Shown here: piece by piece, positions 1 to 9,662 of the stretch
Position numbering within the stretch: the first letter of the stretch is position 1
Layout: each line of letters begins with the position of its first letter
From: Pyrenophora tritici-repentis
Lineage: Eukaryota > Ascomycota > Dothideomycetes > Pleosporales > Pleosporaceae
Assembly (NCBI RefSeq): GCF_003171515.1
Contig: NC_089390.1
Location: 310,001 to 374,000 of the forward strand
Length of the DNA stretch: 64,000 nucleotides
Reading direction: 5' to 3'
Position numbers and translations under genes: made by a program
Notes under the pieces: model-generated
The model's database searches: none
The model's input: only the letters and a program-made list of their open reading frames with translations
Told to the model about the DNA's origin: nothing

Positions 1-1083
1 CAATGTTAACAGAGCGCGTTCTTTCGGTATACAAGGAATCGTGTTCGGACCATCAACTGATCTTATACGCGAGCTCCGCAACATGCTCTATGATCCCGTG
101 CCCCGGGCACGGCAATTCATGGAGACTAGCTCGAAGAAGAACACGTGCTATATTGAGGGCGGCGGCGAGTTTCTCGATTCCTTCTCTCAGTTTCTCATCC
201 ATTATGAATTGAGGGACACCAGTCTTATCAGCTTGTCACGTGCTGATGCCCCGGCGGCGGAGGTGAAGAAAACTATTGAGCAGGCTGCTCGGGAAGCGAG
301 AACGTGGAACTACTTTATCGGCGAGCCAGTCGGCACAACAAAGTCCTGTAAGCAAACCCTCATCGTTCTATTTGCACGTGATTGTATACTAACTATGCAC
401 CATCACCAGTCCCAAATGACATCGACTCCACATCGACTTACCTGCTTGCTTTCTCCCCACCTGCGGCCTCAGCCAATCCTGTCTTGGACCGCATCGCCGC
501 AAACCGCCACGCCACAGAAGGCCTTGCCATGATCTACTGGTGCGAAAAGCGACCTCGCATCGACCCCTTCGTCCTGGTCAACGCTATCCGCGCCTTCTAC
601 CACTACAACCGCGGCGTAGAGATGCAACCCGAGCTCAACTACGTCCGGCGCATCCTACTCCACCGCGGTTACGTCGAAGGCTCTGAGATGTACATTTCCG
701 GTGAACCCTTCTTGTACTTTGTATCCTGCCTCATTGCGGAGAACCCAAATGCACCAGAGGTTCAGACGCTGCGGGAGCCTGCGGCTGCTGTTCTTCGCGA
801 CTATGTTAACAGCAAAGGTGATTCTTTCTGTGTTACGGCACGTGTGCTTGCTTGTCAGAAACTTGGTGTGGATCCGCAGTCGGATATCCGTTATCTCAAG
901 AGCTTGCAGGAGGTCGATGGCGGTTGGGAACTTGGTTGGCCGTGTAAGTTTGGAAGGAGTAGGAAGAGGATTGGGAGTCGTTCTGTCTCTACTGCGTGGG
1001 CTATCAAGGCACTTGAGCATGACGCGCGGAAGTTTCAGAATGGCACTAATGGGACGAAGCTTGAGAGGGCTCTTGGTAAATGA
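1..1083 (+). CDS. Terpene-cyclase-like alpha/alpha-toroid protein, 3' part only
   Basis: The gene runs off the left edge. An open frame starts at base 2 and about 339 residues are visible. Exons are <2..347 and 410..1083, with a 62-nt intron (GTAAGC donor, TACTAAC branch point, CAG acceptor); the codon split across it stays in frame. Right after the intron is a D-I-D-S-T motif, which resembles the DxD(D/T)T acid motif of class II terpene cyclases. Near the C-terminus is QEVDGGW, a QW-type motif of squalene/terpene cyclases, followed by a GSRSVSTAWAIKAL helix typical of alpha/alpha-toroid folds. From family knowledge, fungal drimane-type synthases join an N-terminal HAD domain to such a region; here that N-terminus would lie outside the window. 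Substrate and product cannot be told. Alternative: a catalytically inactive toroid protein. The convergent neighbour is a sugar transporter, so no cluster can be claimed. Confidence 0.6.
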
Positions 1084-1195
1084 GATGGGTTGACTTGGGA
1101 TATGAATCATGGTATACGACTTGCATAATGTTTTGAAATGTATTGTTCTGATGAGATGTTTCGTTCTCCACCTTCATCTTCTCTACTTTCCTGTT

Positions 1196-2955
1196 CTAGT
1201 TGTCCGAGCTTATCCTCTCCGACATGACTGCTTCCTGCTTCTCGTTTGCGTGCGCAAACTTCCTGTACCTCTCCTCCTCGTCGGACTTGCTCACCCTGAT
1301 GACCGTCCTGTTCTCCTTGTTCAGTCCCATGCACAATCTTGGCTTCTCGAAGAACATGATGTCAATCTCCTCCAGCGTACGTCCAGACGTCTCAACACCA
1401 AAGAAATACGTCAGCGGGACAAAGGAAGCGCAGACGACAGCCCAGACCCAGAAGTAATGGCCGCGGATATTATCAAGACCGATGGGCGTAACCATAACCA
1501 CGACGAAGTTGCTCATCCAATGAGAAAAGACGCCGACGGCTGTGGCTTTGTTGCGTACGCGGAGAGGCTGGATCTCGGCTGAATAAGACCAAGATACAGG
1601 TAAGATTCCGAGGGTGAAACAGTCGAGGTAGAGAAACATGAATGCGACAGCTGCGGCGGCGCTAGAGAAGCTGTTCTTGGAAAGACAACCAGCGATCAGG
1701 AACATGCAAATCGCACAACCAGCTGAAGAACCCATGACCGACCATCTACGTCCGATCTTGTCAATGTAGAAGTATGGGGGCCAGGAGAAGATCGCGTATT
1801 GGGTGAATGCGACGGAGGCTAGGATAAGAGACATGCTGGGGGAGTAACCGAGGTATTCCTGGAGAATGAATGCGAGGTAGTAGCATAGCGCCTGTGTAAT
1901 TGTGAGTGGAGGTGGTTTTGGGGGACTAGTTGAAGGCTTACGTTGATACCCGACCATTGGTTCATGAGGTATGGGCCCATACCGAGAATGACACGATGTA
2001 GGTTGCGAGTCTTGGTGGCGTTGCTAAACACTTCGCTCCAGCTCGGCTCTTCTTCGTTACTCTCAGCTTCGATAGCGTCGAGGATTTCCTGGAGTTGACC
2101 CTGGACCTCTTCGTCATCGATGGGCTTGTCCAGAAGCCTGCTAATCGTATGCTTGGCCTAGAAATGTGTCAGTTTTCACATCGGACGAATTTTGTTGCAG
2201 TCAACAACATACCTCATCGATCTTGCCACGCGATGCCAGCCAACGTGGTGTCTCACACAAGAACGGGCATAGAGCCAGCACGATGAGGGAGAAGAGGATC
2301 TGGCAAGCGACCGGGAAGCGCCACTGTAGCGAGTTGTCGGCGTAAAGTGTCGCGAAACATAGCCAGGACGCGATGGCTACACCAATGATGATCAAAGCCG
2401 ACTGTACGACCAGTAGGGAGCCACGGTTATGCGCAGGCAGAGTTTCCGATTGCAGAATCGGCACCGCAACGGTGGAGAGCCCGACACCGACGCCGGCAAT
2501 AATGCGTGAGACGAACATTTGCCTAGAGGATCGCGTGATGTTAGCATGGATTCTATGGTTAGACAGAAATCACAGTACGTACCAGTATTCAAAACTAGCA
2601 GTCTGAATTGCAGCCCCGAAGACGACAATGAGGTTTGCCAGGATGATGGATCGTTTACGCCCAATTTTCTCTCCAAAGACGAATGCCACAACAGCACCAA
2701 TCGCACATCCTATATCGTAAATAGCTGTGACAAGGCCAGTCATTGTCGGGTCTGGGTTGCCCAGCATGTCCTTGAAGCGTTGACCGCCAAGGATACCGCC
2801 GAAGAGACCTTGATCATCTTGATGCTGCGTTAGAAACACCTCCTCAATAGCACTTAAGAAGTAGAGTACTTACATCCAAAAAGGAGAAAGTCAAACCCCG
2901 AAGTCAACAAAATGATAGCAATGAGGCTCTTGCCCCTAAGCTCGAGAAAACGCAT
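1196..2955 (-). CDS. MFS sugar (hexose-type) transporter
   Basis: Five exons, 2955..2874, 2817..2583, 2522..2213, 2157..1942 and 1891..1196, give about 512 residues, the usual length for a fungal sugar porter. Introns have GTAAGT/GTACGT/GTATGT/GTAAGC donors, and phases agree throughout. Family hallmarks are visible: FGYDQG with GGIL at the end of TM1, the loop 2-3 motif GEKIGRKRS, CETPRWL after TM6, NQWSGIN at TM7, IDKIGRRW in loop 8-9 and VETSGRTLEEID after TM12. About twelve hydrophobic segments are expected. It should be a plasma-membrane proton symporter or facilitator for a hexose or related sugar; the substrate cannot be read from the sequence. The ATG was chosen because exon 1 joins in phase to FGYDQG. 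The 3' end faces the terpene-cyclase-like gene across 112 bp. Confidence 0.9.
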
Positions 2956-4090
2956 GATGAGACTTTGAACCAAACACCCTGAATTGCAAGCGTAGGAACA
3001 AACCGCAACAGCGACACTCGAAAAGAATTGTGGACCGCAACCATCTAGCCTATATAGATTTCTATATTCTCACGATGTGCACCGGCATCTCCTCATTGAG
3101 CCTGGCATCATGTGTCTCCAACGTGGGTGCTAGGTTGCATGCAGAAAGTCTGACGGTCTGTGTCCGGGGTAAATGTGGGCCCGTGGAGAAGCGTTTGCGG
3201 AGTAGTTATCTGCGGAGTACAGGAGAGCCATGCTGAGGCTAGGGAAAAGCACGAGAGACTTTTGGGGGAAGTTCAATAGAAGGCTGGGATGAGGTAATCT
3301 TGGTAGCTGGGGCCGGCTGGGCAGCGTGCGGGGTTCCCGTATTCGGCATGCCGCACGTCTGTTGGGGAAGGTTCGCCGACGCATCGTAACAGGTGATGGT
3401 CTTGACTTACGGCGTGATAGACTCTGTGGAGCGTAACTATGAATCGCGTTGCAATCTCGAAGCCTGCTTTTTTCGGTTGTGATTCAAGATCGCGTAGAAT
3501 CGAATTCTGCTGATTGGTTGTGCTCAGCATGCTGCCCAAGCAGTCTTTGGAGTGGTCTCTCACCCAAATCGCAGGTTTCGGCCCAGTGACCGGTTCTTCT
3601 CGTCAATTTACCCAGGATGAGCTACCACTTGACCACACTGTGCACCGCGCATACGGCTGCTCAGGACGCAAGACCTCATTCTCAGCGCTCCCGTCGCCAA
3701 TCTGGAGCAAGCGACGACACGTTACGTGACTAGTCTTCTTTCGCTCCATATGGGAATCTGGGGTCAAGCAATGACACGGTAAAAAACTGGGGTATTCGTG
3801 AATGACGGCCAATCAACGACTACGGTCCTTTGTTCTCAGATGGATTGTATGCGGGGATGCACAAAGATTGTGCCTTGAACCCCAGCCTTGGCCTCGTGCT
3901 TATGATCGTCTCCAACTCGGCTCCATACGAGACTCCAAATTTCTCTTGTCTCTGACGTACACACATGGCTTAGCGTCACGCCCTCCATCTCTTAACACAT
4001 GACCCAGCCATAGTTTAGGATTGGAACATACACCAGGTCTTGTCACGATGAAGCATCTGTGTTTGTACCAAATTGACATACAGCCCCTGG
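2956..4090. other. Intergenic region upstream of the sugar transporter
   Basis: No gene is supported here. Short open frames exist on both strands, but none shows a recognisable domain, codon bias or splice pattern. The first few hundred bases should hold the transporter promoter. From about 4.1 kb the sequence passes into block A repeat DNA. Confidence 0.5.
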
Positions 4091-4723
4091 ATCGCTCGGT
4101 ACACTCAGCCGCATGTAGGCGACAGCTTTCAATTCGAAAGCCCGAGACGAGCACATAGAAACCTTGTGCCGAAATCTAGAACCTGAAATCAGAGACGAAC
4201 ACATGGAAGCTGTATGTCAAAACTTGAAGCCAGACACATATGTAGAAACTGTATGACAATTTGAAAGAAAAAAAGAAACCCATGAACATTGCATGCAATT
4301 ATCTATGTGTTAAAGTTCATAACTACAGAATTTGCATGCTTCTATGTTATCTTATTCTTTGCAAGCACTGAGAATCTCCGAGTCGCCAGAAATTAGAGAA
4401 GCGGACACGGCAACCAGACGAGTTATTTTCGAAAAACTTCAAAATGCTGCACTCATGTCTCCCATATGTAGGTGTTTCGGGACTCACAAACATGTTTTTT
4501 CCCAGTTCATTTTGATTCGTGGATCACGTGATATTTTTGCGTACAAATTACAATGAGACATGTGCACAACGGCAGTAATGATTTGTAGACACCCTCTTTT
4601 TAGACACTAGCATGGAACCTTGACCATAGCATTTTGATTTGCGAACTGTGAAAAGCATATTTTTTTTGCCGTTGTCTTTTTGAGAGTAGGGTAGCATGTG
4701 CTTTATTTGAAGGAGAGAGAAAG

Positions 4724-4911
4724 TGTCGGATCGTGAGTATCGGTAGAGACGTCGGCTGCTTGACACTTCGGCCCGACTTCGGCCCACCTTGCGCAGAGCT
4801 TAGGTGTACCTTCGTAGCACCTACGTTCGTAGACAATGAATACCAATACTAGTCACCAGAAGAACTTCGTTGTTGTTATTCACCCATACGATCGTACAAG
4901 GCCTACCAACA
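4724..4911 (+). mobile_element. Solo LTR, family 1 (mosaic copy), TSD GAAAG
   Basis: 188 bp starting TGTCGG and ending CCAACA, flanked on both sides by GAAAG (4719-4723 and 4912-4916). TG...CA ends with a 5-bp target duplication are the signature of an LTR retroelement, and no internal region follows, so this is a solo LTR. Its first ~115 bp match the reverse complement of 8646-8532 almost perfectly. Its tail (ACGATCGTACAAGGCC then CCAACA) matches the 24881 and 38971 copies instead. Confidence 0.88.
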
Positions 4912-6470
4912 GAAAGAGAATATAGCGATAGACACACCCTTTATACCGCTGTACCTCGCACGTAAGGAGCTCAAGGCTGTATTTTGATTTTTAAGAATTC
5001 AAATTGAAGACGCACATTCAACGTTACCATCAGGATTTTGATGTAGAAAGGAGGAATTTATGTTGTGTATGGAAACAAGGGAAAAACTGGGCGCCAGGGA
5101 AAATATCTACACCCTCCTAAGCTAGTGCCGAACATTCTCCGAGTCTTATAGGCTTTTGGAACCCGGGAAACGCACATCGCATTATTCGCCCGCAATTTTA
5201 AGAATATGGAAAGATTGTTTTTGGTGGAAAAGACTGAAAGACAACACCAGGTAGAATACTCATACCCTGCCGGCCTGGCGCCGAACCGGCGACATAGTTT
5301 CGAATCTCGAAGATTTAGAGACACGTTGATCTTACAGCTCACGATTTTGGAAAAAAAGAAGGGGATATTTTTTGTTATGAGAGTAGGAGAATCGGAGTGA
5401 TAGGTGCGATATTCATACACCTGCTCTTTAGCCTCCGGCTTTTCCGCATATGGTCGCGGACTCGGTTTGCTTTTTCTGCGCGTTCATAAAGTATGGATTG
5501 GAAAGTCTCAGCGCAGTCATGTGTAGTATAAACACTCATTTTGGAAACGCACATTCTGATGGTGAACATTGTTTTAGAAGAAAGAGAAGTCTGTCTTTTC
5601 TATCCAAGAGTGTACCGAGATGAGGTAGAGACCATGAATGCTTTCAAGATGTGATTTTTTGGTTAGAATATCCGTATTTTCCAGGAAGAGGATTCGAGGT
5701 GATTTAGTGCATTCCAGAAAGAAAAGCTTAGGGTAGTCTGTAGGCGTGAGAGCTAGAGGGTAGGGTATTTTTGTAGATTAGCTGCGGCACGATCCCGGCC
5801 ACAGACATAAGCCGTAATCAAACGCGTTTTCAAGTGAAACGGCAGATTTAACCACAACAAGAGCAGAAGAGAACAGAAGAGAAACCATTGGTATGACAAT
5901 GAAAGCTTTCGATCTTTCAGAAACTTCATTTATCGCTGTTCGTCATCTTTTGATAAGTAAGAAAATAGAAAATAGAGTATAGGAGTAAAGACCACACCAT
6001 CCAGTGGATTTTATAGAGTGACTCCTTGCAACGACGGAGTCGCAGACATGGAACTAGTTCAGAGATAACAATACAGAAAAGAAAGAAGAGGGGGAGAGCT
6101 TCCCATCCAGACGTTTTCATAATCTTTGGATTCCAGGCACAGAACGAAGAGGCTAGAAGTAAAATGCAGAAGTAGAGGCTGCGATATTCAGGAATTTTTG
6201 ATTCCGCCTACGAATCATCATTCTCAGCAAGAGAGTGAGTTTTCTATCAAAGAAGGAGCGTCATACCAGTGTTTGCCGGCTGATTTTTAGGTTTTTCAGA
6301 AACAAAATCTCATGTGATAAGTGTATGTAACTTTTGGAATCAAGAGGATAGAAAGTGAAGTAGAAGCAGGAGGTAGGAACTAAGATATCTGGAAGCGCAA
6401 ATAACTAAGTATTCAGGCTCGCCCAACACAGGCATACATTCGGTATGGCGGATGTTTTTTTTTGGAAGGA

Positions 6471-6677
6471 TGTTGGTAGGGCTTTGCACTAAGTGCGAAA
6501 AGGAAATAACGTAACTAGGAATGCATTCTATTTGGTGATTGTTCTGATTGATTCTCTTGCGAAGGAGAACTATGGAAGAGCTAGATATAGGAGGTCTAGT
6601 CTGAGCGCTGCTCGCGTGACCGAAATCAGTGCGGCCGATCGCGTGGCTGAGATATCGTTGATATCTGTGATCCGACA
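6471..6677 (-). mobile_element. Solo LTR, family 1, near-perfect TSD
   Basis: 207 bp from TGTTGG to TCCGACA, in reverse orientation. It shares the block AACTAGGAATGCATTCT with the copies at 8450, 26486 and 34531. Flanks are AAGGA (6466-6470) and AAGAA (6678-6682), a target duplication with one G/A difference. Its inner part (GTGCGGCCGATCGCGTGGC) is shared with the 34531 copy only. Confidence 0.82.
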
Positions 6678-7108
6678 AAGAAGGCGTTTTACCTTACCCG
6701 TGGAAGAAAGGAGAAAGGAACCTTTATCCCTATAAGTACCGATTCCAAGCTTTCAAAAGCAGAATATGAGGATGTCGTTTTCGTGTTCTTATAATTAGGA
6801 ATATAGAGATTGAAGGAAGGAAACGAAGTCAAAACCGCGATATTAGTAGCTTGTGTACACTAGTCTTAGAATTTACGGTGCACATCATATTGTTTGACTT
6901 GCATTTTTTGTGTTTCGAGAATGAAAAAAACATTTTAGCCATCGACCCAGAAAAGGAGGGGAGTAACCGCTTGTAGTAGTTATTAGGTATACTCTGCACA
7001 GAATTTTGTTTTTCGGGTAGAAGATAGATGTGCCATAGAAAAGGCGGAAGAAAAGAGGAGAACCATGCGAACGTCGCTAGCATTTTTGTAACTTCCAGGA
7101 ACACCACC

Positions 7109-7269
7109 CACAGTCCGCAACAATCAATTAAGTGGGTCCTAGAAGGTTCAGATTGGATTGATTGATTACCGCTTTAAGCCTAGTAGTTACCTATAGGAGT
7201 TTAAGCCCTACCTAGATAGGTAAGTGGGTCTAGGAGAGTGACCGGATTGAATTGATTGTTGCGGAGTCT
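7109..7269. mobile_element. MITE with TIRs and 9-bp TSD (Mutator-like spacing)
   Basis: About 161 bp bounded by inverted repeats: TCCGCAACAATCAATT near 7114 and its reverse complement AATTGATTGTTGCGGA ending near 7266. AACACCACC occurs directly on both sides (7100-7108 and 7270-7278), a 9-bp target duplication as made by Mutator-like transposases. There is no coding capacity. The inner part also shows imperfect inverted repeats (AAGTGGGTC / TAAGTGGGTCTAGGA). Exact element ends could be one or two bases off. Confidence 0.75.
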
Positions 7270-7918
7270 AACACCACCACACATCCTGTTCAAAGCTGAT
7301 TGTTACAGAATCAGCCCGCCAGAATGTGAGCCACAGAGGTAAGTTTCGAAGTTCCAGAAAAGAGTTTATTATGGCTGTAAACATAAGAGGAAAAGAGGAG
7401 GAGGACCATACCTTGATTGCTATGGCTTTTTGGAGTCTCCCGGAGACTCCATGCCCAACCCAACATCCGCTCTTCACAACCAGTTTTCGAAACGGGTAAG
7501 TAGAAACTCAAGAAAAGAATTAAAAGACTTGTTGTCCAGCAGGTAGATTTTATACCCCCAACCTCGCCACTACATCCAACGATTGTCTAATACGTTTAAC
7601 TCGCACACATAATGCAATCCCACATCGACTTTACAGATCCGCACACTCATAGATCGTTTTATAAGCATCTTTTAGAATCTCAGAAGACTTCCCCAAATCA
7701 TTGGAAGTTCCTTAGAGAGTTTCTTTTTTGGGCACGCGGAGACATGATAATGCCCGTTCTGATTTTTAGTAGGTAGACTAGCCTGAGTAGCTGGTTTATC
7801 CCCTAAGTACATACACCCCCACTGTAACAACTTTTTAAATGTGTAGAAGATTTCTCTAGGCCATAGATAGTTTAGGACAAGTCTTTAGCAGCACGCGGAG
7901 ACATGTAGACTATATTGC

Positions 7919-8124
7919 TGTTGATACGGCTAAGGTATCGGAATCACCTTCGTTGCAACGAGTTGAAATGATTGTGATTGTTCTTGTTGTTCTATGGAGG
8001 TGGAGGGAGGTCGGCAGTAAGGCAGCAGCTAGAGCTCGGACCACACGGCTTAGTCAGCCGTGTAATCCAAGCTCGTGCATGCAGCAACCAGCTGCCTTAT
8101 CTACCGCAGGTTTGATTCCGAACA
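7919..8124 (-). mobile_element. Diverged solo LTR of the copia family, TSD ATTGC
   Basis: 206 bp beginning TGTTGATACGGC and ending TTCCGAACA, flanked by ATTGC at 7914-7918 and 8125-8129. Start and end align with the copia LTR (TGTTGACACGGC ... TTCCGACA), and the internal CGTTGCAACGA is shared. Differences include ACA to ATA and GTG to GTA, which are CpA to TpA changes on one strand or the other, as expected from repeat-induced point mutation. An old relative of the full element at 27100. Confidence 0.8.
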
Positions 8125-8449
8125 ATTGCAGTATTAGAAAGCAGATATGCGTAAATAGTATCAGTATTCCCCTAACACACACATATTTCATTCATACATA
8201 TTTTCAGAATGCGCAGAAGACTCTTCCGAGCCATTAACAGTGTGTGACTCGATTACAAGCACACACAGAGACATCCGAATCTGCTTGAACAGGTTTTGGA
8301 AAGATGAGTATTGCTAGTTTCTCTAGGTGATAAGGAGAAGACAAGAGGCGGAGGGGGAGTATTTATACACACGGAGATAGATCTTCGAGCTATATGCGTT
8401 ATGGAAGTAGTTAATTTGGGAGAACAGCCGCGTATTATATAACCTAATT

Positions 8450-8646
8450 TGTTGGAAGGTCTATAGCACTAAGTGCGTAAAGGGAAATAACGATAACTAG
8501 GAATGCATTCTGTTCGGTGATGGTTCTTATTGATTCTCTACGAACATAGGTGCTACGAAGGTATACCTAAGCTCTGCGCAAGGTGGGCCGAAGTCGGGCC
8601 GAAGTGTCCAGCAGCCGACGTCTCTACCGATACTCACGATCCGACA
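8450..8646 (-). mobile_element. Solo LTR, family 1, TSD TAATT
   Basis: 197 bp from TGTTGG to CCGACA, flanked by TAATT on both sides (8445-8449 and 8647-8651). Its right half is the near-perfect reverse complement of the first ~115 bp of the copy at 4724. Its left half carries the CTATAGCACTAAGTGC and AACTAGGAATGCATTCT blocks of the 6471/26486/34531 group. Confidence 0.88.
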
Positions 8647-9662
8647 TAATTGGTGATTTAGATAGGAAGAGTGAAGGACACAGATATGGAGATGTTAGAG
8701 AGATTGGTAGAGGGGATAGAAGTGATAGCCCACAACAAAGGCACAACGATCACAATTATAGAGATTTTGTAGAATATTTTTTAGAAAAAAGGCAGACATG
8801 AGGTAGGTTCTCTTAGTAATTCTAAGGAAGCCAATAGAACTACAGGAGGCGAGCACATCGTAGATTTTGTCGAGTTCTATTTTCAAGTAGCAGGAAATCG
8901 TGGTGAAAGCCTATAACGCTAGAGCCACAGCCATGGCTTGTATATGTTCAGATTTCGCACGAAGAGAGCCACGTAAACTTGGAATGACATTTTAAGATGA
9001 AAAAAGAGCAGAAAGCAGACATCCTCCGGCGTAGATGGAGTTTCAAGAAAAGAGCGAAAGCGCATATATAATCCAAATGGGGACATCGTATATCTTTTCT
9101 CGCGGGAGAGTCAGACATTCAATTTCCAAATCCGCTTTTTGAGAAAAATGGAAAAGTTATGTAGAATAGAAAGAGAAGAGTCCCACACATCATCTAATTT
9201 CCTAGCTTTTTCTGTTTGCCAAGAAGACAGACATTAGACTTTAGGGTGTAGTTTTCAAGAAAAGTTGGAGATTTATATAAAAGAAGGAAGAGCAGTCCCA
9301 CACACGTCGCAAGTAATGAAGTTTCTTATTTATAGGAAAGCCAGACATTTGGAGCAAACCATGTGCAAAGTTGGGAGTTCAAAAGATTGGGGAGGGGGAT
9401 GTCATGTGAGGTGTGCAGAGGGGGGATGATGACACATGAGGAATGGCTTTTGGAAAGATTAACAGCTGACTGACTGACGTGTCCACATGATTATGAGCAA
9501 ACGGAAACGCAAACGAAAACGTAAAGGCAGAACGAGCAATGCAGAACAATACGAAGACTAGAAAACGAGAAAAACAAAGAATAACGCCAATGATGCAACA
9601 TCCATCTCCCATTTTCTTCAAAAGACCAAAAACCAATACCTGTCATTCACACAGCCATACCA

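Larger units (their letters stand above)
4090..9380 (-). repeat. Block A: gene-free, degenerate purine-rich repeat DNA
   Basis: About 5 kb without a credible gene. The plus strand is rich in runs such as AGAGGAAAAGAGGAGGAGG followed by ACCAT or GCCAT, often after TTTTAG or TTTTCCAG. This is the reverse complement of the unit seen in block B (pyrimidine tract, CTAAAA, spacer, ATGG), so the array runs on the minus strand here. At 4144-4260 related subunits (AGACGAACACATGGAA-like) recur at roughly 40-48 bp. The block carries four LTR-type insertions and one MITE, listed separately. Divergence between units is high and boundaries are approximate. The last 280 bases before VTC4 hold nothing recognisable. 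Confidence 0.6.
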
